Source: Leadbetterella sp040829825 (GTDB taxonomy: Bacteria > Bacteroidota > Bacteroidia > Cytophagales > Spirosomataceae). Taken from it: a stretch of 64,000 nt of DNA. Position 1 is the first letter of the stretch. Each line of letters opens with the position of its first letter. Made by a program: the position numbers and the translations under genes. The stretch lies in NCBI RefSeq assembly GCF_040829825.1, contig NZ_JBFOLH010000022.1; one strand, 5' to 3'. Below are positions 49,852 through 57,855 of the stretch, in pieces. The notes under the pieces are model-generated. The model was not told the DNA's origin. It ran no database searches and saw nothing but the letters and a program-made list of their open reading frames with translations.

Positions 49852-50052
49852 ATGAACATAGAAGAGATCTTAGGTAAGCTGAAATTTGTACTGAGCCTGG
49901 TGGTGCCGGTTTGTTATGTAGGTATGGGCATTTATGTAATTTCCGAGAAAATATTTATCGTGAAAATACAGCCGCCCCTGTTTGCTTACTCGTTAGGGGC
50001 GGTGTTGATTGCTTACGGGCTATTCAGGCTTTACAGGGCCGTTAAACAGTAA
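49852..50052 (+). CDS. Small two-helix membrane protein
   Basis: A 66-residue hydrophobic protein with two likely membrane helices: FVLSLVVPVCYVGMGIYVI (about residues 13-31) and LFAYSLGAVLIAYGLFRLYR (about 44-63). A short polar loop SEKIFIVKIQPP connects them, and the tail is basic (RAVKQ). I know no assigned function. It lies eight to eleven bases before the PstS-like gene and is surely cotranscribed with it. Its place between tonB and the substrate-binding-like lipoprotein suggests a membrane accessory of that system. Confidence 0.7.
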   Translation: MNIEEILGKLKFVLSLVVPVCYVGMGIYVISEKIFIVKIQPPLFAYSLGAVLIAYGLFRLYRAVKQ

Positions 50053-50059
50053 TGAGGAA

Positions 50060-50947
50060 ATGATGAGATGGATAGGAATTATGGTGTGCGTTCTGGTGCT
50101 GGCCGCCTGCCAGTCGAAAAAGAGTGATCGCCCCAGCATTTATGAAGGCAGAATTAATGTAGGAATGGATGAGTCGATCGGTGCGATCATCCATGCCGAA
50201 ACTGACGGGTACCGGATGCACTACCCCAGGGCCTCTTTTGATAACTACGTCATGCCCGAGAACACCGCCGTGAAGCTCCTGCTGGAAGACTCGATGGATG
50301 TGATCTGCATTACCCGTACGCTCAATGAAGAAGAGATGAAGGTATTGGAGAAACGGGAGATCACCTACAAGCCGGCCCCTATGGCCCTGGATGCCGTGGT
50401 GTTGGTGATGAACCGGGAGGCCCAGCGAACGGGCATTTCACTGGCTGAGCTCAGGCAGCTGTTTACCTCCGGTGACTCTCCTGTGAAGCTGGTCTTTGAC
50501 AGTGGCAATTCAAGCAACCTGAACCAGGTGCTGGGCCGCCTGGGAATTACAGACTTCAGCCGGAAAAACGTGGTGGCAGCCGGTGGAAACCAGAAGGTAT
50601 TTGACTGGGTACAAAAAGACAGGAACGCCATAGGCTTTGTGGGGTATAACCTGATCAGTGAAAAGAGCAGCGAAGTGACGCGTGAGCTTAAGAACTCGGT
50701 AAAAATACTGAACGTCAGCGGAGACGGAGCCGGGGTGCTTCCTTCAAAAACCACTATCCTGGACCAGACCTATCCTTTTCACCGGACCATTTACCTGCAT
50801 ACCCTGGGAACCGCCTGGGGAGTGGAGAACGGGTTCATCCGGTTTGCCTGCAGCAAACCCGGACAGCTGATTGCTGAAAAAATGGGGCTTGTACCTTATT
50901 ATGCTATCCCTAAGGAGTTTGTATTAAGCAAAGAATCATTGGATTAA
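50060..50947 (+). CDS. PstS-like phosphate-binding-type lipoprotein
   Basis: About 295 residues from ATG 50060 or 50063 (MRWIGIMVCVLVLAAC), a lipoprotein signal with cysteine near residue 16. The frame to 50009 overlaps the preceding gene. The domain resembles PBP-like_2/PstS periplasmic-binding folds: INVGMDESIGAIIHA at the N-terminus, ICITRTLNEEEMKVLEKREI, APMALDAVVLVMNREAQRTG, LAELRQLFTSG, VFDSGNSSNLNQVLGRLG and AIGFVGYNLISEK. No pstCAB transporter genes accompany it. In this neighbourhood (TonB and ExbBD upstream, TPR protein downstream) a role other than phosphate import, for example envelope sensing, is possible. Ligand unknown. Confidence 0.82.
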   Translation: MMRWIGIMVCVLVLAACQSKKSDRPSIYEGRINVGMDESIGAIIHAETDGYRMHYPRASFDNYVMPENTAVKLLLEDSMDVICITRTLNEEEMKVLEKREITYKPAPMALDAVVLVMNREAQRTGISLAELRQLFTSGDSPVKLVFDSGNSSNLNQVLGRLGITDFSRKNVVAAGGNQKVFDWVQKDRNAIGFVGYNLISEKSSEVTRELKNSVKILNVSGDGAGVLPSKTTILDQTYPFHRTIYLHTLGTAWGVENGFIRFACSKPGQLIAEKMGLVPYYAIPKEFVLSKESLD

Positions 50948-51130
50948 TTTTTTTAACCTGCCCTGCTTTTTTTAACAATTGATTAAGAAAATTATGTTTT
51001 TTAAGCGGGTCTAAGGGTTAAATGCAGAAAAATCATGGAAAAATGCCTTTGTACGAGAGATGAAATTTGCTTAAATTGCGAGCCGATTTCAATATTTAAC
51101 CGAAAAAGTAACTTTACAGCTTATTTAGAA

Positions 51131-52855
51131 ATGATGATGAAGAGAACAAAAATTTGGGCGGTAGTAGGATTGCTGCTAACTTTTACCTGGTCGTTCGGAC
51201 AGAGTATTGACCAGGTTGTTAAAGACCTGGATGCGGAAAGATACACGGCAGCCCTTGACGGAGCGAATAAGCTGGTAGTTTCATCGCCGGGCACGGATAC
51301 GTACTTTCTGAAAGGGTACACTATCCTCTCGTCTCCGGATTATGCCAAGCCGGAAAACCTGAAAGCCGCCCGCGAGGCTTTTGAAGCAGGGAATGCTTTG
51401 GAAAAGAAGGGCGATCCCCTGAACCAGGTAGGTTTGGGAATGGTAAAGCTGGCATCCAAAGACATGGCTGGAGCAAAAGCGATCTTTGATGAAGTTAAAA
51501 AAGATACCAAATCGAAAAACCCGGATGTGCTTTACCGCATTGCCGAAGCCTATGTGATGTTTCCTGAAGCCAATGACCCGGCAGAAGCCATCCTGACCAT
51601 TGACCTGGCATTAGACAAGCACAAAACCAAAGATAACCCGGAATATTACCTGGTGAAGGCAGAGGCATACCTGATGAAAGGGGATGGCGGAAGTGCCATG
51701 AACGCGCTGAACAATGCTGAAAGAGTAGGGAAGAAGCTGGCAAAAACCTATTCCAGAATGGCCCGTATCTGGTTACAGAGCCGTAACTACCAGGGAGCTC
51801 AGGAAGCAATCAACAAAGGAATTGCGGCAGATCCGACCCATGCGCCGATCTATAAATACCAGAGCTCGTACTGGCAGACTTTCGGTGATTTCTCTAAATC
51901 AGCCGAGGCCGCTTCCAACTACCTGAAAAACTCTGACGGAGACGTGAAAGCAAAACTTCGTTATGCGAAGCTGGCCTTTATTGCGAAAGACTATGTGAAC
52001 CTGAAAAGAATACTGGGCGAGATCAAAGGTTCAACCAGTGATCCGTACATTCACAGAATGGAGGGTATTGTGAACTACGAAGAGGGCAAATACACCCAGG
52101 CCGTAAAAGATTTTGAAAGCTTTATAAAAGCCAATCCGAAAGATGAGAACTTCGGCCTGGACTACGGGTACATTGGTCGTGCCTACCTGAAAATGGGCGG
52201 AGACTCGGCTACTGTGGCCATGAATGACTCATTGGGTCTGCTGAATATTGACAAAGCGGTAGCCGTTAACGATACCACTTTAGAAGCCGATTACTACAGT
52301 GAGGCAGCGCTCATTATGATGGAAAGAGGTGCTTTTGATAAAGCGGCCCAATTGACAGAGAAGAGCCTTAGCAGCAAAAAAGAACCTAATGCTTCTGACT
52401 ATGCCAGCCTGGGTACTACATTTTTCAGAGGCCGTAACTGGACCAAAGCCAATGAATACCTGGAGAAAGCCCTGGTAGAATATAAAGACGGATGGCCGGC
52501 AGGTTACGCCCTGGCAGCCCTGGCTAAAACCTACCGCGATGCCGGTGACACCACTAAAAATCATTTGTACCTGGGAGCAGCTGATTTCGAGAAATACCTG
52601 CAGCTGATTGGTGAAGACGGTAAGAAGAACCCGGCTAACCAGACCTATGTGGTATATGCGCTGAAAACCCTGGCCGGTAGAGACCTGTCGAACCAGAATG
52701 TGGAAGCTGCCAAGGCCAAGATCGAAGAGCTGCTGAAGATCAAGCCTGATGATGCGGATGCACAGGCGATGTTCCACCGCTTCAGCAAAATGCTGGATCC
52801 GAATTATGTGATCCCGGAGACGCCGAAAGACTCAACGGGGAACGGAAGAGATTAA
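51131..52855 (+). CDS. Secreted/periplasmic TPR-repeat protein
   Basis: About 574 residues from ATG 51131 (MMMKRTKIWAVVGLLLTFTW), with a signal peptide cleaved near SFGQS. The longer frame to 51035 starts with a cysteine-rich, unlikely sequence and is rejected. At least nine TPR-like helix pairs cover the mature protein, for example AEAYLMKGDGGSAMNALNNA, YSRMARIWLQSRNYQGAQEA, GIVNYEEGKYTQAVKDFESF and ASLGTTFFRGRNWTKANEYL, ending AQAMFHRFSKMLDPNYVIP. It probably scaffolds protein complexes in the periplasm. It follows the PstS-like gene at 183 bases and is closed by a terminator. Confidence 0.85.
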   Translation: MMMKRTKIWAVVGLLLTFTWSFGQSIDQVVKDLDAERYTAALDGANKLVVSSPGTDTYFLKGYTILSSPDYAKPENLKAAREAFEAGNALEKKGDPLNQVGLGMVKLASKDMAGAKAIFDEVKKDTKSKNPDVLYRIAEAYVMFPEANDPAEAILTIDLALDKHKTKDNPEYYLVKAEAYLMKGDGGSAMNALNNAERVGKKLAKTYSRMARIWLQSRNYQGAQEAINKGIAADPTHAPIYKYQSSYWQTFGDFSKSAEAASNYLKNSDGDVKAKLRYAKLAFIAKDYVNLKRILGEIKGSTSDPYIHRMEGIVNYEEGKYTQAVKDFESFIKANPKDENFGLDYGYIGRAYLKMGGDSATVAMNDSLGLLNIDKAVAVNDTTLEADYYSEAALIMMERGAFDKAAQLTEKSLSSKKEPNASDYASLGTTFFRGRNWTKANEYLEKALVEYKDGWPAGYALAALAKTYRDAGDTTKNHLYLGAADFEKYLQLIGEDGKKNPANQTYVVYALKTLAGRDLSNQNVEAAKAKIEELLKIKPDDADAQAMFHRFSKMLDPNYVIPETPKDSTGNGRD

Positions 52856-52858
52856 AAT

Positions 52859-52887
52859 AAAAAAAGCCTGAAACTCAGGCTTTTTTT
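52859..52887 (+). terminator. Terminator after the TPR gene
   Basis: The stem AAAAAGCCTGA / TCAGGCTTTTT has a three-base loop (AAC), and the T-run reaches 52887. It lies a few bases after the TPR stop codon. Confidence 0.88.
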
Positions 52888-52940
52888 ATTGCGCTTAATG
52901 CTTATCTTGCGGCCCGATACCATATTGTAAACTGAAATAG

Positions 52941-53513
52941 ATGTTTAATCTTGTAATTTTTGGCCCTCCGGGTGCGGGAAAAGGAACCCAGTCAGAGAAG
53001 ATCATTAATAAATATAAACTGGTACACCTCTCTACAGGAGATATGTTCAGAGCCCACATCTCTAATGAAACAGAGCTGGGCAGGAAAGTGAAGGAAATGC
53101 TGGCCGACGGCCGGTTGGTGCCTGACTCGATCACCATTGATATGCTGGAAGAAGAAGTGAAGAAAAATCCCGAAGCCAAAGGATTTATCTTTGACGGTTT
53201 TCCGCGTACCGTACCACAGGCCGAAGCGCTTGATGCTTTCCTGGAAACCAAAGGTTGCGGAATTGACCTCGTTTTGCAGCTCGACGTAGACCAGGAAGTG
53301 ATCAAACACCGGATCGCCGAGCGCCAGAAGGTGAGCGGCCGGGCAGATGACGATGCCGTTAAGCTGCTGAAACGGATTGACGAATATTTTGACAAGACCA
53401 TCCATGTGCTGCCTTACTACAAAGAGCAGGGAAAAGTGACCACCATTAACGGTGTGGGCAGGATTGAAGATATTTTTGATAAGATCTCCGGCGCGATAGA
53501 CGAAAAATACTGA
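52941..53513 (+). CDS. adk: Adenylate kinase
   Basis: A 190-residue nucleotide kinase that interconverts 2 ADP and ATP + AMP. The P-loop GPPGAGKGTQSEKI lies at residues 8-21, the AMP-binding segment LVHLSTGDMFRA near 28-40, and FDGFPRTVPQAEAL near 80-93. The Q-rich LID region is the short form (RIAERQKVSGRADDDAVKLL, about 118-137), without the zinc-finger or long LID. It is preceded by a strong terminator and followed by another, so it is probably transcribed alone. Confidence 0.97.
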   Translation: MFNLVIFGPPGAGKGTQSEKIINKYKLVHLSTGDMFRAHISNETELGRKVKEMLADGRLVPDSITIDMLEEEVKKNPEAKGFIFDGFPRTVPQAEALDAFLETKGCGIDLVLQLDVDQEVIKHRIAERQKVSGRADDDAVKLLKRIDEYFDKTIHVLPYYKEQGKVTTINGVGRIEDIFDKISGAIDEKY

Positions 53514-53537
53514 GCACCCGCACGATGGTGGGTACTG

Positions 53538-53565
53538 AAAACTCCTTGTTATGAGGAGTTTTTTG
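53538..53565 (+). terminator. Terminator after adk
   Basis: AAAACTCCT pairs with AGGAGTTTT around a seven-base loop, with further Ts. It is located 25 bases after the adk stop codon. Confidence 0.82.
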
Positions 53566-53608
53566 TTTTAAAAGAAACTAAACAGGGGCCTGCTTAGGTT
53601 CTAGATAT

Positions 53609-54607
53609 ATGACATCGAACTTTATTGATTACGTAAAAATAAACCTGAAATCAGGTAACGGTGGCCGGGGCTTTGCGCATTTCCGGCGTGAAAAATTTGT
53701 AGATAAGGGTGGCCCCGACGGTGGCGACGGCGGCCGGGGCGGCCATATCATACTACGGGGTAACAAGCAGTACTGGACCCTCATTCACCTGAAATACCAG
53801 AAGCATATCAAGGCCGATCACGGTGAAGGCGGTGGCAAAAGCCGCAGTACGGGCAAGCAGGGCAAAGATGTGGTGCTGGACGTGCCTTTGGGAACCGTGG
53901 CCCGGAATGCAGAAACGAATGAGAAGCTGGCGGAGATCCTGGAAGACGGTCAGGAGGTGATTCTGCTGCCCGGCGGGATGGGCGGACTGGGCAATTACCA
54001 CTTCAAGACCAGCACCAACCAGGCTCCGGATTACTCGCAACCCGGAATCCCGGGCCAGGAGATCTGGGTCATCCTGGAGCTGAAGCTGTTGGCTGATGTG
54101 GGGCTGGTGGGCTTCCCGAATGCCGGGAAATCTACCCTGCTTTCGGTGGTGTCGGCCGCACGCCCGGAGATCGGTGATTACCCGTTTACCACCCTGGTGC
54201 CTAACCTGGGGGTAGTGCAGTATCATGACTTCCAGTCGTTTGTGATGGCCGATATCCCGGGCATTATTGAAGGGGCTTCGGAAGGCAAGGGGCTGGGGCT
54301 CCGGTTTTTACGGCACATTGAGCGAAACAGCAACCTGCTGTTCCTGGTAGACGGAAGCGGTGAGACACCGGCCGGGGAATATACCACCCTGCTCAGTGAG
54401 CTTGAAAAATATAACCCGGAGCTGCTGGATAAGAACCGGTTGCTGGCCATTACGAAGTGCGACCTGATCACGGAATCAGACCGGGAGGAGATCCGGGCAA
54501 CACTGCCGCCGGGAATTCCCTGTGTATTTATCTCAGCGAAGACCATGGAGGGCATTAGCGAGCTGAAAGACCTCATCTGGCAGAGTCTGAACGATTATTT
54601 AGAATAA
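53609..54607 (+). CDS. obgE: GTPase ObgE/CgtA
   Basis: A 332-residue GTPase involved in late 50S subunit assembly and stress control. The glycine-rich Obg fold occupies residues 1-160 (KINLKSGNGGRGFAHFRREK, GGPDGGDGGRGGH). The G domain has GFPNAGKSTLLSV (G1, about residue 168), DYPFTTLVPNLGVV (G2), DIPGIIEGASEGKGLG (G3), AITKCDL (G4) and VFISAKTMEGI (G5). No C-terminal OCT extension is present. Terminators on the adk side and a promoter-like box before nuoA suggest its own transcript. Confidence 0.97.
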   Translation: MTSNFIDYVKINLKSGNGGRGFAHFRREKFVDKGGPDGGDGGRGGHIILRGNKQYWTLIHLKYQKHIKADHGEGGGKSRSTGKQGKDVVLDVPLGTVARNAETNEKLAEILEDGQEVILLPGGMGGLGNYHFKTSTNQAPDYSQPGIPGQEIWVILELKLLADVGLVGFPNAGKSTLLSVVSAARPEIGDYPFTTLVPNLGVVQYHDFQSFVMADIPGIIEGASEGKGLGLRFLRHIERNSNLLFLVDGSGETPAGEYTTLLSELEKYNPELLDKNRLLAITKCDLITESDREEIRATLPPGIPCVFISAKTMEGISELKDLIWQSLNDYLE

Positions 54608-54671
54608 TTTCAAACTGCATTTCAGGGGGCATTCTCCCCGCTGATCTGTTTTTTTTATGTTCCCGGGGTAG

Positions 54672-54679
54672 TATTTTTG
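54672..54679 (+). promoter_or_regulatory. -7 promoter box of the nuo operon
   Basis: TATTTTTG matches TAnnTTTG exactly and lies 19 bases upstream of the nuoA ATG, giving a leader of only about a dozen bases. The -33 region is a T-run without clear TTTG. Confidence 0.55.
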
Positions 54680-54698
54680 TTTGTTAAAATATCATTCA

Positions 54699-55073
54699 AT
54701 GTCAGTTAGTGTTCCGCAGGATTATTTACCTCTTTTTATACAATTGGCCCTGGCGCTGGGCTTTGTGGTGATGACGCTGATTGCCACCCATGTACTGGGC
54801 CCCCGGCTACGCAGCAGGAAGAAAGAGATGCCGTTTGAGTGCGGTGTGGAAAGTGTGGGTGATGCGCGTATGCCGCTGAATGTGCGTTATTTTCTGACCG
54901 CCATTCTGTTTGTATTGTTTGATGTGGAGGTAATATTCATGTATCCCTGGGCGGTGAATTTTAAGGGCCTGGGATGGCTCGGTTTTTATGAAATGCTGCT
55001 GTTTGTGGCGTTCCTGATGGCCGGCTTTTACTATGTGATCAGGAAAGGAGTTCTTGACTGGGAAAAAGAGTAA
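54699..55073 (+). CDS. nuoA: NADH-quinone oxidoreductase subunit A
   Basis: About 124 residues from ATG 54699 (MSVSVPQDYLPLFIQLALAL); a TTG at 54681 is less likely. It has three membrane helices: the first LPLFIQLALALGFVVMTLIA, the others FLTAILFVLFDVEVIFMYPW and MLLFVAFLMAGFYYVIRKGV. The loop between helices 1 and 2 has KKEMPFECGVESVGDARMPL, with the conserved ECG cysteine near the quinone channel. It belongs to the membrane arm of complex I and is the first gene of nuoABCDEFGHIJ. nuoB follows after two bases. Confidence 0.95.
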   Translation: MSVSVPQDYLPLFIQLALALGFVVMTLIATHVLGPRLRSRKKEMPFECGVESVGDARMPLNVRYFLTAILFVLFDVEVIFMYPWAVNFKGLGWLGFYEMLLFVAFLMAGFYYVIRKGVLDWEKE

Positions 55074-55075
55074 TT

Positions 55076-55633
55076 ATGACAAGTGTAAAAATGACAGATG
55101 CGCCTCCGGGATATGAAGGGCCGGGTTTTTTTGCCACTTCTTTGGATAAGTTGATCGGGATAGCCAGGAGTAATTCTCTGTGGCCGCTTCCGTTTGCCAC
55201 GTCCTGCTGCGGCATAGAATTCATGGCTACCATGGGGTCGCACTACGATATTTCGCGGTTTGGTGCCGAAAGGCCCAGCTTCTCCCCCCGACAGTCAGAC
55301 GTGCTGCTGGTGATGGGCACCATTGCCAAAAAAATGGCGCCGGTGGTGAAGCAGGTATACCTGCAGATGGCCGAACCCCGTTGGGTGGTGGCCGTGGGTG
55401 CCTGTGCTTCATCGGGTGGAATTTTCGATACCTATTCCGTATTGCAGGGAATTGACCGGGTTATCCCGGTAGACGTATATGTGCCGGGCTGCCCGCCCCG
55501 GCCCGAGCAAATCCTGGATGGCCTCATGCAGGTGCAGGAGCTGGCCAAAGGCGAATCGCTGAGAAGAAGAGAAAGCGAAGAATACAGGGCCTTGTTGGAA
55601 TCGTATAATATTCTGGAGAAAAATGATAGATAA
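55076..55633 (+). CDS. nuoB: NADH-quinone oxidoreductase subunit B
   Basis: A 185-residue protein carrying the N2 [4Fe-4S] cluster that hands electrons to quinone. The ligands are the tandem cysteines in ATSCCGIEFM (about residue 43), a cysteine in VGACASSGG (about 107) and one in VPGCPPRPEQILDGL (about 139). GSHYDISRFGAERPSFSPRQ is also conserved. The C-terminal extension (SLRRRESEEYRALLESY) is typical of Bacteroidota. Its end overlaps nuoC by 11 bases. Confidence 0.97.
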   Translation: MTSVKMTDAPPGYEGPGFFATSLDKLIGIARSNSLWPLPFATSCCGIEFMATMGSHYDISRFGAERPSFSPRQSDVLLVMGTIAKKMAPVVKQVYLQMAEPRWVVAVGACASSGGIFDTYSVLQGIDRVIPVDVYVPGCPPRPEQILDGLMQVQELAKGESLRRRESEEYRALLESYNILEKNDR

Positions 55634-56123
55634 TCAACGCCTGGTAGAGGAGATCGGGGGGCATTTCGGAGAGAAAGTGCGCCAGTTCGGAGAGAATTCG
55701 GGCATTCTTACCTTTTCCATCGCTCCCGGTGACCTAACGGAAGTGGTTGCCTTTTTAAAGGAGCACCCCGTGCTGAAATTTAATTTTCTTACAGATATTA
55801 CCGGTATACATTTTCCGGATAACGAAGGCGCCGAGCTTTGCTCGGTATACATGATGCACAGCTGGGAAAACCGGATCCGGGTACGGATAAAGGTTTTTCT
55901 TCCGAAAGAAAACCCGGTGGTTCCTTCCCTGACGCCTTTGTTTAATGCAGCCAACTGGATGGAACGGGAAACATTTGATTTCTTCGGGATCCTCTTTTCC
56001 GGGCATCCTAACCTGAAGCGTATCCTGAATATGGAAGATATGGATTATCATCCTATGCGGAAAGAATATGCTTTGGAAGACCCGACCCGGAGAGACAAAA
56101 TTGACGACTTATTTGGAAGATGA
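55623..56123 (+). CDS. nuoC: NADH-quinone oxidoreductase subunit C
   Basis: A 166-residue peripheral-arm subunit. Here it is separate from NuoD, unlike the fused NuoCD of E. coli. Key segment: NWMERETFDFFGILFSGHPN, followed by LKRILNMEDMDYHPMRKEYA and the terminal DDLFGR. The first half has FNFLTDITGIHFPD. It overlaps nuoB at its start and nuoD at its end (four bases, ATGA), showing translational coupling. Confidence 0.95.
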   Translation: MIDNQRLVEEIGGHFGEKVRQFGENSGILTFSIAPGDLTEVVAFLKEHPVLKFNFLTDITGIHFPDNEGAELCSVYMMHSWENRIRVRIKVFLPKENPVVPSLTPLFNAANWMERETFDFFGILFSGHPNLKRILNMEDMDYHPMRKEYALEDPTRRDKIDDLFGR

Positions 56124-57361
56124 CAGAAAAAAATACCCTGGTAGCCAGAACACAGGAAGAGGCTCTGGCACTGAATGTCCCTCTTCAGGAAGAGAATAAC
56201 TACACCACGCTGAATCTCGGGCCTACGCATCCGGCCACCCACGGGATTTTCCAGAATATCCTGACCATGGACGGTGAGAGGATCGTTTCCAGTGATATGA
56301 CGGTGGGGTATATTCACCGGGCATTTGAGAAGATAGCCGAAAGGCGGCCCTTTTACCAGATCACCACGCTGACCGACCGCATGAACTACTGTTCGTCGCC
56401 CATCAACAATATGGGATGGCACATGACCGTAGAAAAGCTGCTGGAAATTACAGTGCCCAAGCGGGCCCAGTATATCCGGGTGATCATGATGGAGCTGGCC
56501 CGGATTGCCGATCACCTCATCTGCTCATCTATCATGGGCGTTGATACGGGGGCCTTCTCGGGCTTCCTGTATGTGATGCAGGAGCGGGAAAAAATTTACG
56601 AGATCTACGAAGAGATGTGCGGTGCCCGCCTGACCACCAACATGGGGCGTATTGGCGGGATGGAGCGCGACCTTTCGCCTACTGCCATCAAAAAGATAAA
56701 AGACCTGGTGTACAACTCCCTGCCGAAAGTATTTGCTGAATTTGAAGAGCTGTTCGACAGGAACCGGATTTTCCGCGACCGGACCATAGGAGTAGGTGCT
56801 GTAAGCCAGGAAATGGCCATGAGCTACGGCTTTACCGGCCCCAACCTGAGAGCTGCGGGCATTGATTATGATGTACGGGTCATGGAGCCCTATTCTTCGT
56901 ACGAAGATTTTGAATTTGATATTCCGGTAGGGCATAACGGCGATACCTATGACCGGTATAAGGTGCGGAACGCCGAGGTTTGGGAAAGTATCAAAATTGT
57001 ACGGCAGGCTATTGAAAACCTCCCGGAAGGACCCTACTATGCCAACGAGAACCATTATTACCTGCCGCCCAAGCATTCGGTATATCGTAATATGGAAGCC
57101 CTGATCTACCACTTTAAGATTGTGATGGGCGAAATAGATGCCCCGGTAGGAGAGGTATACCATGCGGTGGAAGGCGGAAACGGTGAGCTGGGCTTCTACC
57201 TGATCAGTGACGGCGGGAGGACTCCTTACCGGCTGCATTTCCGCAGGCCCTGCTTTATCTATTACCAGGCTTTCGGTGAGCTGATCAAAGGCGGTACGGT
57301 ATCCGATGCTGTTCCGATCATGAGCAGCCTGAACGTTATTGCCGGTGAACTTGATGCTTAA
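56120..57361 (+). CDS. nuoD: NADH-quinone oxidoreductase subunit D (49 kDa)
   Basis: A 413-residue subunit that forms the quinone-binding cavity together with NuoB. Conserved segments are NLGPTHPATHGIFQNILTMD with the quinone-site histidine near residue 37, VGYIHRAFEKIAERRPFYQI, TDRMNYCSSPINNMGW and GVDTGAFSGFLYVMQEREKI. The C-terminal part has APVGEVYHAVEGGNGELGFY, YRLHFRRPCFIYYQAF and DAVPIMSSLNVIAGELDA. It is adapted from a [NiFe]-hydrogenase large subunit fold. nuoE follows after 12 bases. Confidence 0.97.
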   Translation: MTEKNTLVARTQEEALALNVPLQEENNYTTLNLGPTHPATHGIFQNILTMDGERIVSSDMTVGYIHRAFEKIAERRPFYQITTLTDRMNYCSSPINNMGWHMTVEKLLEITVPKRAQYIRVIMMELARIADHLICSSIMGVDTGAFSGFLYVMQEREKIYEIYEEMCGARLTTNMGRIGGMERDLSPTAIKKIKDLVYNSLPKVFAEFEELFDRNRIFRDRTIGVGAVSQEMAMSYGFTGPNLRAAGIDYDVRVMEPYSSYEDFEFDIPVGHNGDTYDRYKVRNAEVWESIKIVRQAIENLPEGPYYANENHYYLPPKHSVYRNMEALIYHFKIVMGEIDAPVGEVYHAVEGGNGELGFYLISDGGRTPYRLHFRRPCFIYYQAFGELIKGGTVSDAVPIMSSLNVIAGELDA

Positions 57362-57373
57362 CAAAAGAGAGAG

Positions 57374-57853
57374 ATGATTGCATTTACAGAAGAAAGATTG
57401 GCCCGGGCGGAAGAAATCATCGCTCGTTACCCGGAAGGCAGGCAAAAGTCGGCCTTATTGCCATTGCTGCACCTGGCGCAGGAGCAACACGGATGGGTGA
57501 GCGCAGAGGTGATGGATTATATTGCTGAAAAACTCGGGATTGAACCCGTGGAAGTATATGAAGTGGCTACTTTTTACACCATGTTCCACCTGGAGCCGGT
57601 AGGTAAGCATGTCATTGAATATTGCCGGACCGGCCCTTGTTGCGCTATGGGCGGTGAAGAGGTCTATGCGTATATGAAAGAGAAGCTGGGAGTTTCTTCC
57701 AACCAGACCACCGCTGACGGATTATTCACACTGAAAGAAGTGGAATGCCTGGCGGCCTGCGGCTGGGGCCCCTGTTTCCAGATCAGGGAGAAATTCTATA
57801 TGCATCTGGATAATGCAAAAATTGACCAAATCATTGACGAATTGAGTAAGTAA
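57374..57853 (+). CDS. nuoE: NADH-quinone oxidoreductase subunit E (24 kDa)
   Basis: A 159-residue thioredoxin-like [2Fe-2S] protein (cluster N1a). The N-terminal helical part has YPEGRQKSALLPLLHLAQEQ and AEKLGIEPVEVYEVATFYTM. Cluster cysteines are in CRTGPCCAMGG (about residues 83-89) and VECLAACGWGPCFQI (about 122-130). The CxxxxC pattern here has an extra cysteine in each motif. It is in the NADH-dehydrogenase module with nuoF and nuoG; nuoF starts two bases after the stop. Confidence 0.95.
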   Translation: MIAFTEERLARAEEIIARYPEGRQKSALLPLLHLAQEQHGWVSAEVMDYIAEKLGIEPVEVYEVATFYTMFHLEPVGKHVIEYCRTGPCCAMGGEEVYAYMKEKLGVSSNQTTADGLFTLKEVECLAACGWGPCFQIREKFYMHLDNAKIDQIIDELSK

Positions 57854-57855
57854 TT

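Noticed and set aside
50060..50947. Annotation as the phosphate ABC transporter protein PstS proper
   Set aside because: The fold fits, but no pstCAB or phoU is adjacent and the context is TonB-related, so only 'PstS-like' is supported.
51035..51130. 32-codon extension before the TPR protein
   Set aside because: Cysteine-rich and unlike a leader; a normal signal peptide starts at 51131.
56525..57445. 306-codon minus-strand frame
   Set aside because: It is a shadow of nuoD, an unmistakable complex I gene.
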